From UBA1672 sp051967755 (GTDB lineage Bacteria; Pseudomonadota; Alphaproteobacteria; Micavibrionales; Micavibrionaceae): a stretch of 64,000 bases of DNA. Made by a program: the position numbers and the translations under genes. The stretch lies in the NCBI GenBank assembly GCA_051967755.1, contig JBQDYD010000002.1, positions 434,001 through 498,000 on the forward strand, given 5' to 3'. Positions within the stretch are counted from its first letter, which is position 1. Each line of letters starts with the position of its first letter. The notes beneath the pieces are model-generated. The model worked only from the letters and a program-made list of their open reading frames with translations, made no database searches and was not told where the DNA came from. This document shows, piece by piece, positions 44,543 to 52,999 of this stretch.

Positions 44543-46489
44543 ATGACACGAATAAGAGATATTAAAACCACCTTCACCGCGGGGGAGGTGAGCCAAGAGC
44601 TTTTGGGGCGCGGCGATTTACGCGCCTATGATAATGGGGCGCTGGCGCTGCGAAATGTATTCATTAAGCCAACAGGCGGTGTGACCAGACGCGCGGGGCT
44701 TGGCTATATTGATACCGCCGCGGGGGATGGCAAGCTGATCGCGTTTGAATTTAACACCCAGCAAACGGCGCTGCTTGTGGTGACAGACGGGCAGATTGAT
44801 ATCTATTCGGGCGGCATTAAAGAACAAACGATCGCGGCGCCGTGGAGCCTATCGCAAATTCCGCAACTGGCCTGGACACAAAGCGCGGATACGCTGTTGT
44901 TGGTGCATCCTGATGTGCCGCCGAAAAAGCTGGTGCGCTCTGTCGGTGGTGTTTGGACGCTGATGGATTGGGTGTATTTCACAGATAACGATATTATCTT
45001 TCAGCCCTTTTTCAAATTTGCAGACAGCGCGGTCAGCGTCACGCCGAGCGCGACAGATGGCGCAATTACCCTCACCGCGTCGGCGGATGTGTTTGCGGCG
45101 GGGCATGAGGGCACGCGCCTACGTGTGCGCGGCATTGATATTGAGATTACGGATTTTGATTCCCCGACAGTGGTCAGCGGCACGGTAATTCCCAAACCCA
45201 ATCCCGATTATGATCCTGATGACGCGGAGAGTGAGGAGTTCTTAACCCTGCCCAATACCGACGCAACAATTGATTGGTATGAACAGGCGTTTAGCGCTGT
45301 ACGCGGATACCCCGTAACGGTGGCGTTTCACCAAGACCGTCTTGTCATTGGCGGCAGTCGGGATTTACCAAATCGCCTATGGTTTTCGAAGTCAGGCGAT
45401 TTGTTTAATTTTGATCTGGGCGAAGGGCTGGATGATGAAGCGATCGAATTTTCGATCCTCTCTGATCAGGTGAATGCCATTCGCGGCGTTTTTTCATCGC
45501 GCCATTTGCAGGTTTTCACATCAGGCGCGGAATGGATGATCACGGGGGATCCGCTCACGCCCATTTCAGTGCAAATTCGCAGGCAAACCCGCACGGGATC
45601 TCGCATCGATCGGTACGTGCCGCCGGTAAATGTCGATGGGGCGACGCTTTATTGCGCGCGCAGCGGGCAGGGGCTGTATGAGTTCCTCTATACGGATTTG
45701 GAACAAGCCTATACCTCAACCGATTTGGCGTTGCTATCGCGGCATGTGATCGGCACACCGATTGAGCAAGATTATGATCAAAAGAACCGCTTATTATTTG
45801 TGGTGCGCGAAGACGGCAAGTTCGCAACCCTGACCGTTTTTCGGGCAGAGGCCGTATCGGCGTGGACGCTGCATGAAACAGATGGCGCTGTGAAATCCGT
45901 CGCGGCGGTGGGGGATGATGTTTATATGCTCATCCTAAGGGATGGCAGTTATTTCATTGAGCAATTTGATGCGGCGCTTCATCTGGATTCCGCATTATCA
46001 GGTCAGGTCGGTTCACCCGCAACTGTGTGGTCGGGGCTGGATCATCTTGATGGGCAAGAGGTTTCGATTGTGGCCGATGGCGCGGTGATTGCCCCGCAAA
46101 CGGTTCTTGGCGGCGCAGTGACCCTGTCTGAACCCGCAAGCGCGGTGCAGATCGGGCTTCCTTATACGCATATCGTAGAGCCATTGCCCCCGAATGAGGT
46201 CGGCAAGATAGGTGCAGGGCGCAAGATACGTTTAATAGAGGCGATTTTCAGGTTGCAGGATACGGCGGCGATGCGCCTTGATGTCGGGCGGGGTTTAAAA
46301 GATGTTTCGTTGAAGGAATTCGGATCAGACATTCTGGATCAACCCAATCAAATCATAAGCGGGGATGTACGCGTACGCGCGCTCGGGTGGCAGAAACAGG
46401 GCGTTTCACCGCTCTGGCGGATAGAACAGGATTTGCCATTGCCCTTTACGCTGCTTTTTGTGGCCTCAGAAATCAAAGTGAATGACTAA
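44543..46489 (+). CDS. Tail tubular protein B-like (T7 gp12 type)
   Basis: 648 residues. The opening RIRDIKTTFTAGEVSQELLGRGDLRAYDNGALALRNVFIKPTGGVTRRAGLGYI is characteristic of the large podovirus tail nozzle or stabilisation proteins, and the rest is beta-rich (propeller-like), e.g. VTVAFHQDRLVIGGSRDLPNRLWFSKSGDLFNF. It forms the lower tail tube. Noticeably GC-richer than the host genes. 53 bases separate it from the preceding terminator-bounded cassette. Confidence 0.87.
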   Translation: MTRIRDIKTTFTAGEVSQELLGRGDLRAYDNGALALRNVFIKPTGGVTRRAGLGYIDTAAGDGKLIAFEFNTQQTALLVVTDGQIDIYSGGIKEQTIAAPWSLSQIPQLAWTQSADTLLLVHPDVPPKKLVRSVGGVWTLMDWVYFTDNDIIFQPFFKFADSAVSVTPSATDGAITLTASADVFAAGHEGTRLRVRGIDIEITDFDSPTVVSGTVIPKPNPDYDPDDAESEEFLTLPNTDATIDWYEQAFSAVRGYPVTVAFHQDRLVIGGSRDLPNRLWFSKSGDLFNFDLGEGLDDEAIEFSILSDQVNAIRGVFSSRHLQVFTSGAEWMITGDPLTPISVQIRRQTRTGSRIDRYVPPVNVDGATLYCARSGQGLYEFLYTDLEQAYTSTDLALLSRHVIGTPIEQDYDQKNRLLFVVREDGKFATLTVFRAEAVSAWTLHETDGAVKSVAAVGDDVYMLILRDGSYFIEQFDAALHLDSALSGQVGSPATVWSGLDHLDGQEVSIVADGAVIAPQTVLGGAVTLSEPASAVQIGLPYTHIVEPLPPNEVGKIGAGRKIRLIEAIFRLQDTAAMRLDVGRGLKDVSLKEFGSDILDQPNQIISGDVRVRALGWQKQGVSPLWRIEQDLPLPFTLLFVASEIKVND

Positions 46490-46504
46490 AGAAAGGATAC
46501 GGAT

Positions 46505-46999
46505 ATGGGTGCACTTGTACCGGTTTTAACATCAGCATTGGTAACGCAGGGCGTTGGGCTGGCGGTGAATGAATTTTCACGCCGTCAATCTCAAGATCAG
46601 GCGTTAGAGCAATTACAGGAACGCCAAGCGTTGCAACAGCAGCAACAGGCGCAGGATGCGGCGCTCCAGAAACAACAAATCGCGCTCAGCGCCGCACAAA
46701 ATGAGGATGAGCGCAAAGCCGCATTAAAACGCGCCGTTGCCCGTCAACGCGCCAGCTTTGGATCACAAGGCGTTGGATCCGGCGCAGGCTCATCGCAGGC
46801 GGTATTGCTTGGCATGTTTGAAGAAACAGAAGATGAGCTGTCGCGGCGTGAGGAGCTGGATAATCTGCGCCTGAACGCGGTGGATTTGAATGTCAGCCAA
46901 AGCAATGCCCTGAACGTGCTTCAACGCACGCAATTACAAGAGCGAAATAATCTGAATAACTTAACCGCAGGCACGCGCATCATCGGCAGCGCATTATGA
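46505..46999 (+). CDS. Small internal virion protein-like
   Basis: 164 residues, Gln/Ala-rich and almost all helical (coiled coil LEQLQERQALQQQQQAQDAALQ around residue 35), with GSQGVGSGAGSSQAVLLGMFEE in the middle. Position and composition match T7 gp14-like internal proteins that line the DNA-ejection channel. The larger gp15 and gp16 partners are not found. Confidence 0.65.
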   Translation: MGALVPVLTSALVTQGVGLAVNEFSRRQSQDQALEQLQERQALQQQQQAQDAALQKQQIALSAAQNEDERKAALKRAVARQRASFGSQGVGSGAGSSQAVLLGMFEETEDELSRREELDNLRLNAVDLNVSQSNALNVLQRTQLQERNNLNNLTAGTRIIGSAL

Positions 47000-47018
47000 T
47001 TTGCATAATGCGGGGGTC

Positions 47019-47046
47019 TTGTTGTATTATCCGCCCCTAATATAAA
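47019..47046 (+). promoter_or_regulatory. Candidate promoter of the acidic gene at 47066
   Basis: TTGTTG (47019-47024) and TATAAA (47041-47046) with a 16-base spacer lie 19 bases before the start, with GATAAGAG between. Confidence 0.45.
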
Positions 47047-47065
47047 AAAACAGGGATGATAAGAG

Positions 47066-47500
47066 ATGATACAAACGCTTGATACGTTCAATAATGATTC
47101 ATTAGACCCGAAAGGTGTCTATATTATAGCGATGAATTACTATTCAAAGCCGGGGATTACTCTGGGGCAGGATGGTACGGGTGAATTGTCGCCGACTGCG
47201 GATACGTTTGAAAGCGGTATTTCCGAAGATGCATTTTACAAAGTGATGGAAGATTTCGCCGCGCAGCATGATCAAGAAGTGATTTATGAAGATGACGAAG
47301 TGGTTATCATGACCGCGAATGAAAAGCTGTATCATGCCATTCATGAAGAGTGCGGGGATCGTTTTACCTATGACATAGGCGGTCAAAAAATGGTGCAGTC
47401 TTATATTTCCTATGAGCTTAGCGAGATCGCCGAAATGGAAGCGAACGGCTATCTTGAGGACGAAGAAGAAACATACGATGCGCCGCATCTGGATTCATAG
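47066..47500 (+). CDS. Acidic hypothetical protein (cassette gene)
   Basis: 144 residues, strongly acidic with a DEEETYDAP-type tail, no known domain. Begins MIQTLDTFNNDSLDPKG. The ribosome site GATAAGAG is only 1 base from ATG, which is unusually close. Between a promoter-like sequence and a terminator, so it is another self-contained cassette between virion genes. Confidence 0.65.
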   Translation: MIQTLDTFNNDSLDPKGVYIIAMNYYSKPGITLGQDGTGELSPTADTFESGISEDAFYKVMEDFAAQHDQEVIYEDDEVVIMTANEKLYHAIHEECGDRFTYDIGGQKMVQSYISYELSEIAEMEANGYLEDEEETYDAPHLDS

Positions 47501-47530
47501 CGATCCATCATAAATGAAAACAGAATTATC

Positions 47531-47557
47531 AAAGTCGCCGTTCGGCGGCTTTTTTTT
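47531..47557 (+). terminator. Terminator after the acidic cassette gene
   Basis: AAAGTCGCCG pairs with CGGCGGCTTT (one G-T, tight loop), followed by eight T. Confidence 0.88.
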
Positions 47558-47578
47558 ATTTTTTAAGGAGAAATAAGA

Positions 47579-47665
47579 ATGCCCGAACATATTAAAATGC
47601 CTGTGCAAAGCAACGCGCATGCGTTGTTTGCGTTTAATAACATAGCCACAAAGAAAGAGGTGTAG
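47579..47665 (+). CDS. 28-residue leader frame copying the start of the tail-fibre gene
   Basis: ATG 47579 with a strong site (TTAAGGAGAAATAAG) opens a 28-codon frame whose first eight residues, MPEHIKMP, equal those of the tail-fibre protein that starts 2 bases after its stop. The DNA of the two starts matches at 22 of 23 bases. The rest (VQSNAHALFAFNNIATKKEV) is unlike the fibre. It may couple translation or be a remnant of an alternative fibre start. Confidence 0.6.
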   Translation: MPEHIKMPVQSNAHALFAFNNIATKKEV

Positions 47666-47667
47666 TG

Positions 47668-49692
47668 ATGCCCGAACATATCAAAATGCCAGATGTAACA
47701 CCGATTGTGCGCTATGTGGGGGACGGATCGGATACGGGGTTTAGCTATCCGTTTCCGGTTTTCGCGAGTGAGGATTTGGCCGTTTATATTGATGGTGCGA
47801 AACAGTCGAGTGGTTTTACCATCACAGGTGCAGGCGCGACGGCGGGCGGCGATGTAACCTTCGACAGCGCGCCGGCCAATGGCGCGGTGATTACATTTGC
47901 GCGGGAACTCCCCATAGAGCGCGTCACCGATTATCTGGAGGGTGGTGATTTTTCTGCCGCGAGTATCAACACAGAGCTGGATTACATGATCGCCTCGCTG
48001 CAGCAAGTAAACCGCGAGAATGATGTGATGCTGCGTTATTCCGATCATGAAACGCCGTCTGATGTTGTGCTGCCTGATCGCGTGGTGCGCAGTAACAAAG
48101 CGCTGGGTTTTGATGGTAATGGTGACCCGGTCGCGGTGTCATTGGAAGGGTCTATGGCGCCCCCTGATTTTACGCCCGCCGGCACAGGCGCAGCGACCCG
48201 CACCAGCCATGACAAGTTCAGCGATCTGATCTCCGTGAAGGATTTCGGCGCGGCCGGTGATGGCCTGACGGATGATACAAATGCGATACTCAACGCGCTG
48301 AGCGCGGCGGACAGCGTGTTTATCCCTGAGGGAGAGTATCTGGTCTCTGCCACAATCCAACTGACGGCGCGGCAATCCATATTCGGGGCAGGGCAAAAAT
48401 CCGTCATCAAAGCATTAAACAATACATTTAACGTTATCGAGGTCATCGAAGATCATGCCCGCATTGCGGATTTACGTATCGAAGGCGGGGATGTCGGGAT
48501 TAAGCTTTATGGCCTTACGCGCCCTGTGGTGCAAACCAGCGTGAGCGATGTGACGATTGTCGCGCCCAATACAGGCGTGCAGCTTGATGGATATACCAAT
48601 ACGAATTTCCCGTGTTACTGGAATAATTTTGACCGCGTTTTGGTTGAGCAGCCCGCAGTGAACGGCTTTCATCTGTTCCGCAGCGGCGCGGGCGATACGC
48701 CCAACGCCAATAAATTCCATGCGTGCCGCGCCTATTCACTGGGTGCGGATATTTCGGGCGCGGGATTTTATGTGGAAGAGGGGCGGTTCAATAACGCCTT
48801 CATTGATTGCGAAGCCAATGTCAAAGGCACGGCGCAAGGGTGCTTTATCATCGGTGCGGGGTCAGATAAAACCCTCTTCGTTAATCCATATGCGGAGAGT
48901 AATAACCAAGTGCCGAATATTAAATTAGAGGCAGGATCGGTCGAAACCTCGATCTTTAATCTGCTTTCGGTCAGTGACGGGGCGGCGATTTGGGATTTAT
49001 CAGGCGGGGAATATACGGCCTATAATGCAGGCTATCCACATAAAAACCGCCTGCAACGTACAACCGTGACCGATATGAATGCGACGCTGCAACGCTATGA
49101 CACGGAATTTATCGATTGCAGCGGAACGGTTACGCTCGATCTGTCCCATTCTGTGCATTTGGTGTCCTCTTTTGGTGGCGCGCTAACCGTGGAGCTTCCC
49201 AATGCGGCGGATGCGGTGGGCGTGATGATGGTGGTGAAGAAAACCGACAGTTCATCCAATGTGATCACAGTCACTGAGGATAGCGGCGCGGGGCTTGATG
49301 GGAAGGATTTTTTCTTAGGCGCGGAAAATGACTATGTGATGATGCTGTCTAACGGGGCGGAATGGTTTGTGATTGCCTCGAACAGATCGGCTGGGAATAC
49401 GCGTTTTTACGACGGCAGCGGCACATACGATATTGATATGGCGGTGGATACCTATTTGCTCTCCAGCTTTGGCGGCGCAATGACCGCGCGCCTGCCACCC
49501 GCAAACGCGGCAGAGGCTATTGGCCGGACAATCACCATTAAAAAAACCGACGGATCGGCCAATGTCATCACCGTGACAGAGCAGGGCGGCAGCGGGCCTG
49601 ACGGCTATGGCCAACCGCTCAGCAGTCAATACAGCGCGATCACCGTGGTCAGTGACGGCGGGCAATGGTTTATTCTCTCTAAACACCTATAG
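47668..49692 (+). CDS. Tail fibre / tailspike protein with pectate-lyase-like domain
   Basis: 674 residues from ATG 47668 (a GTG at 47665 is in frame). Residues 1-170 resemble the T7 gp17 N-terminal virion-binding domain (VGDGSDTGFSYPFPVF, ITFARELPIERVTDYLEGGDFSAASINTELDYM). Residues 188-450 begin with the pectate-lyase superfamily motif VKDFGAAGDGLTDDTNAIL and continue as a right-handed beta-helix with parallel repeats. The last 200 residues are two copies of a beta module. Such spikes bind or cut surface polysaccharide. The actual receptor is unknown. Confidence 0.88.
   Translation: MPEHIKMPDVTPIVRYVGDGSDTGFSYPFPVFASEDLAVYIDGAKQSSGFTITGAGATAGGDVTFDSAPANGAVITFARELPIERVTDYLEGGDFSAASINTELDYMIASLQQVNRENDVMLRYSDHETPSDVVLPDRVVRSNKALGFDGNGDPVAVSLEGSMAPPDFTPAGTGAATRTSHDKFSDLISVKDFGAAGDGLTDDTNAILNALSAADSVFIPEGEYLVSATIQLTARQSIFGAGQKSVIKALNNTFNVIEVIEDHARIADLRIEGGDVGIKLYGLTRPVVQTSVSDVTIVAPNTGVQLDGYTNTNFPCYWNNFDRVLVEQPAVNGFHLFRSGAGDTPNANKFHACRAYSLGADISGAGFYVEEGRFNNAFIDCEANVKGTAQGCFIIGAGSDKTLFVNPYAESNNQVPNIKLEAGSVETSIFNLLSVSDGAAIWDLSGGEYTAYNAGYPHKNRLQRTTVTDMNATLQRYDTEFIDCSGTVTLDLSHSVHLVSSFGGALTVELPNAADAVGVMMVVKKTDSSSNVITVTEDSGAGLDGKDFFLGAENDYVMMLSNGAEWFVIASNRSAGNTRFYDGSGTYDIDMAVDTYLLSSFGGAMTARLPPANAAEAIGRTITIKKTDGSANVITVTEQGGSGPDGYGQPLSSQYSAITVVSDGGQWFILSKHL
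49085..49690 (+). repeat. Tandem duplicated C-terminal module of the tail fibre
   Basis: Two copies of about 100 residues: (H/Y)L(V/L)SSFGGA(L/M)T...LP, then KKTD.S.NVITVTE..(G/A)G.DG, then V.(S/D)(N/G)G.(E/Q)WF. They are diverged, so an old duplication. Boundaries are approximate (about 49085-49390 and 49391-49690). Confidence 0.7.
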
Positions 49693-49762
49693 AATATTTG
49701 ACTTGGCGCGGCTGGGGTTGTTATCTTTTTACATATAATAAAAATGATAAGAGGCCAATTCC

Positions 49763-49945
49763 ATGAAAAGCGATAAACACCTGCAAGATATTATGAACGA
49801 TATTGTCGATTCCCATAACGGTGGTGACGGCAGTGTATTGCAGGAAGATCGCGTAATGGGTATGCCGCGTCGCCAAAAAATCAGCCGCATTTCAGAAGAG
49901 AACATTCCCGCCCATGAGCGCGGCCTTCGTGTTCTCGATTTATAA
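49763..49945 (+). CDS. Small hypothetical protein (cassette gene)
   Basis: 60 residues, mixed charge (MKSDKHLQDIMNDIVDSHNGGDGSV), no known domain. GATAAGAGG lies 8 bases before ATG and TATAAT (49734-49739) just ahead of that, a leader similar to those of the genes at 43117 and 47066. Confidence 0.55.
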   Translation: MKSDKHLQDIMNDIVDSHNGGDGSVLQEDRVMGMPRRQKISRISEENIPAHERGLRVLDL

Positions 49946-49973
49946 AATTATTATTACCTTTTAAGGAGCCTAC

Positions 49974-50300
49974 ATGCCGAATAAACAGGTGCACACGCGC
50001 GAGGAAATCGCGGCGTTTTTGCCGCATGCCCTACAAACCGCTTTGGAGTCATACAAGGAATTTTCAAACCAAAGCGTCCCCGAAGCCCCCAAAGATTTTA
50101 AAGCCCATCACGATGCCTGTAAGGTTGCGATTGCGCATATCCAGCTTTTGACGAAACTGGCGGAATGGGCGGATATTGAGAACCCGCATGTTGAAAATGA
50201 GGAGGATCAGCCCCTCATGGATGCGCTTATGGTTAAGGCCAAGGAGGAGTTGGATGCGCATTTACAAAGCGGAAAATTTGACAAGGATGCACAAGATTAA
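49974..50300 (+). CDS. Hypothetical phage-module protein
   Basis: 108 residues, helical (FLPHALQTALESYKEFSNQ, DACKVAIAHIQLLTKLAEWADI), no known domain. TTAAGGAGCC precedes ATG. It lies upstream of the large terminase gene and is of small-terminase size, but nothing in the sequence shows DNA binding. Confidence 0.65.
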   Translation: MPNKQVHTREEIAAFLPHALQTALESYKEFSNQSVPEAPKDFKAHHDACKVAIAHIQLLTKLAEWADIENPHVENEEDQPLMDALMVKAKEELDAHLQSGKFDKDAQD

Positions 50301-50363
50301 CTATGACTATGCAGCCTAAGTGGATATATTACATAAAATTATGAGTGTGAGGGCCGCGCAAAT

Positions 50364-51050
50364 ATGCGTATGAAAATCAAAGATTACGGATCTGAGAATA
50401 AGCCGAACTTGGTTATGCCTGTTGCGGTGGTTGCGCTGTTGGCGACGGCGGCCGCGATTAAGGATTACTGGGACAATCCCGACGCAAGCGAGTATACTAA
50501 CGGCCTTGATGTGAATGAGATGTTCTGTAAAGCGCCTGATTTCGGTGCGGAGATTGATCTCTTCGAAGACCCGTTCGGGCGTTTAACACTGATCAGCGCG
50601 CCTGCATATACGCAGTTTTGGCAGGGTGAGCAGGGCGATCATAAAATCGTGAATTTCGAATTTGATTATAACCGCACAACAACGTCACGAAACTTGGCGT
50701 TTTTTGAGCATATCCCGCAAGATGTAATCGAAGACCCGAATGTGACATTCATCCTGACGGGGCATTATTCCTATGATTTGGATGAGCAATTAGGTCTGGG
50801 ACGAGGTTTGCGCGCGCCTGATGATTTTGAACGTCTGCATTATCAGCATCTGAAGAATAACTTTGCTGTGGCGAGTGATCGTTTAGAGTTCATCAAGGGA
50901 AAGTTGATCGAGGCGGGTATATCAGAAGACCGCATTTCAGTGCGCAATTTGAATACACGCTATGATAAGCGCGCGGTTGATCTTGAGGTCTGTTTGCCTG
51001 ATGGTCTGGATAAAGTTGCCGAAGTGCCGAATGATACGCCGGAGGTTTAA
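50364..51050 (+). CDS. Membrane-anchored protein with OmpA-like C-terminal part
   Basis: 228 residues. One membrane helix near the start (LVMPVAVVALLATAAAI), then a periplasmic part. The region after residue 120 (FILTGHYSYDLDE, HLKNNFAVASDRLEFIKGKLIEAGISEDRISV) has the layout of an OmpA-like peptidoglycan-binding domain: a strand, a helix ending in a start-stop of residues, and a DR(I/V) turn. The assignment is tentative. Bounded by a terminator. It may anchor to cell wall or aid lysis. Confidence 0.6.
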   Translation: MRMKIKDYGSENKPNLVMPVAVVALLATAAAIKDYWDNPDASEYTNGLDVNEMFCKAPDFGAEIDLFEDPFGRLTLISAPAYTQFWQGEQGDHKIVNFEFDYNRTTTSRNLAFFEHIPQDVIEDPNVTFILTGHYSYDLDEQLGLGRGLRAPDDFERLHYQHLKNNFAVASDRLEFIKGKLIEAGISEDRISVRNLNTRYDKRAVDLEVCLPDGLDKVAEVPNDTPEV

Positions 51051-51084
51051 GCGCCTTACCCAATATCACTGAGTACACCAGATT

Positions 51085-51109
51085 AAGCGCCCGTCGGGGC
51101 GTTTTTTTA
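51085..51109 (+). terminator. Terminator before the terminase gene
   Basis: CGCCC and GGGCG pair around GTCG, extended by A/T pairs, and are followed by seven T, 35 bases after the preceding stop. Confidence 0.85.
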
Positions 51110-51155
51110 TGCCTTAAAACAATTCCTAAATAACAAACCCAAAATGAGGTGATCT

Positions 51156-52646
51156 ATGTCGCGATATGCGCTGAAAGAAGCGGATTTCAAACTCTTTGTC
51201 GTGCTTTGGAATCAACAGCAAAATAAGAAAACCCCGCTGATCCATGTGCAAATGGCGGACTGGCTGGAGGGTGCATGGAAGCGCGGCGATACACGCCTGT
51301 TGATGATGGCGTTTCGCAGTGCGGGTAAAAGCACGATGGTGGGGTTATTTGCCGCGTGGTTGATTTACCGCAAGACCGATATTCGTATTCTTGTTTTGGC
51401 GGCGGATTTTACACTGGCGAAAAAGATGGTGCGCAATGTGAAGCGGATCATTGAGCGTCACCCCCTGACCAAAAATCTAAAACCAAACCGCGCTGATCAA
51501 TGGGCGGCCGATCGCTTTACGGTGAAACGGATGATGGAGCTGCGTGATCCGACCATGATCGCAAAGGGCGTGACGTCAAATATAACAGGCAGCCGCGCCG
51601 ATGTCGTGATCTGTGATGATGTTGAGGTGCCCAACACCAGTGACAGCGCGGAAAAAAGACAGGATTTACGCGATCGTTTGGGGGAGATCCCTTATGTGTT
51701 GGTGGCGGGCGGAACGCAGCTCTATGTCGGGACGCCGCATCATTACTACTCTATCTATGCTGATATGCCGCGCACCGAAATCGGGGAGGACGCACCGTTT
51801 TTAGACGGGTTTTCGCGTTTATCCCTGCCGATTATGGATGAGCATGGAGAGATCACCTGGCCCGAACGTTACAGCCGCGCGGCGATAGAGCAAATGCGCA
51901 TTGATACGGGGCCGAATAAATTCGACAGTCAGATGATGTTAAAACCCGTGAACATCATGCAGGGGCGGCTTGATCCTGATTTGCTGCAACTCTATGACGC
52001 GGATCTGGAATATGACCGCGCGCTGGGGACGCTGTTTATCGGGCAGATGAAAATGGCGGGCGCGTCGTGCTGGTGGGACCCTGCATTCGGCAGAGCAAGC
52101 GGGGACAGCAGTGTGTGCGCGGTGGTCTTCGCCGATGAGGTCGGGAATTATTATCTGCATCATCTGGCCTATATCCACGTGAATGAGGCCGATGAAACCG
52201 ACGAAGCGACCCAGCAATCGCGCATCATCGCGCAAATGGCGAAGGAATTTTACATCCCCTGCATTACGGTGGAAACAAACGGCATCGGGCGGTTCCTGCC
52301 CAATATTTTGCGCAATGAACTGAGTAAGGCCAAAGCGCCTGCGCGGGTGAATGAAACCCATAGCTCCCGCCCCAAGGCGGTGCGCATTATTGAGGGGTTT
52401 GATGCCCTGATGGCGGCAAAGCGTCTGTTTGTTCATAAAAGCGTCTGTGACACGCCGTTTTTGATGGAGATGCGGGAATGGAGGCCGAATACACGCTCTG
52501 GCACGTCACAAGATGACGGGTTGGATGCGGTGGCTGGGGCGTTATCGCTCCAGCCCGATCGCCTGACGCGGCTTTACGGTAAGGGGGGCTATAGCTGGAT
52601 GCGCGGCGGGAACAGCCATAACGCAAAAAGCGAGTTTGATGTTTAG
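51156..52646 (+). CDS. Phage terminase large subunit (T7 gp19 type)
   Basis: Motor that pumps DNA into the capsid and cuts it. 496 residues. Walker A in AFRSAGKSTMVG (about residue 55), Walker B VVICDDVE (about 150), and an RNase-H-like nuclease with the acidic residues in WWDPAFGRASGDSS (about 307), VETNGIGRFLPN (about 370) and QDDGLDAVAGAL (about 450). All catalytic acids look present. The last gene of T7-like order, here followed by the lysis genes. Confidence 0.93.
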   Translation: MSRYALKEADFKLFVVLWNQQQNKKTPLIHVQMADWLEGAWKRGDTRLLMMAFRSAGKSTMVGLFAAWLIYRKTDIRILVLAADFTLAKKMVRNVKRIIERHPLTKNLKPNRADQWAADRFTVKRMMELRDPTMIAKGVTSNITGSRADVVICDDVEVPNTSDSAEKRQDLRDRLGEIPYVLVAGGTQLYVGTPHHYYSIYADMPRTEIGEDAPFLDGFSRLSLPIMDEHGEITWPERYSRAAIEQMRIDTGPNKFDSQMMLKPVNIMQGRLDPDLLQLYDADLEYDRALGTLFIGQMKMAGASCWWDPAFGRASGDSSVCAVVFADEVGNYYLHHLAYIHVNEADETDEATQQSRIIAQMAKEFYIPCITVETNGIGRFLPNILRNELSKAKAPARVNETHSSRPKAVRIIEGFDALMAAKRLFVHKSVCDTPFLMEMREWRPNTRSGTSQDDGLDAVAGALSLQPDRLTRLYGKGGYSWMRGGNSHNAKSEFDV

Positions 52647-52662
52647 AATTTGGAGAAATGAA

Positions 52663-52989
52663 ATGACAGAAATTTCACAGGATTTGATCTGGTGGATCAC
52701 CGTGGTTGATCTGCCGGCGATGGCGGGCTTGCTGCTGATGATATGGCGGGTGCGGGGGGAAACCGATAAGGCGATTGATGAGGTTCATATCACGCTGGAT
52801 CGGCGGTGTGACCAACTGCGTGAGGCCTTGCATGGGTTCAAGCTGGAGGTTGCGAAAAACTATGCCTCACAAAATGATTTACGCCTGTTAGAAGCGCGGC
52901 TGGTGGAGCATTTACTGCGTATCGAAGCGAAGCTGGATAAAACCGCATTAAAAGCCGCAAGCCTGAACCCACCAAAAGATAAAAACTAA
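52663..52989 (+). CDS. Small membrane protein of the lysis region
   Basis: 108 residues from ATG 52663 (TGGAG 7 bases ahead; an upstream ATG at 52639 would begin inside the terminase end). One hydrophobic helix (LPAMAGLLLMIWRV) near the start, then a coiled coil (KAIDEVHITLDRRCDQLREALHGFKLEVAKNY, LLEARLVEHLLRIEAKLDKTAL). The shape is that of a small spanin or holin accessory, but no firm match. Confidence 0.65.
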   Translation: MTEISQDLIWWITVVDLPAMAGLLLMIWRVRGETDKAIDEVHITLDRRCDQLREALHGFKLEVAKNYASQNDLRLLEARLVEHLLRIEAKLDKTALKAASLNPPKDKN

Positions 52990-52999
52990 GGAGAATGAT

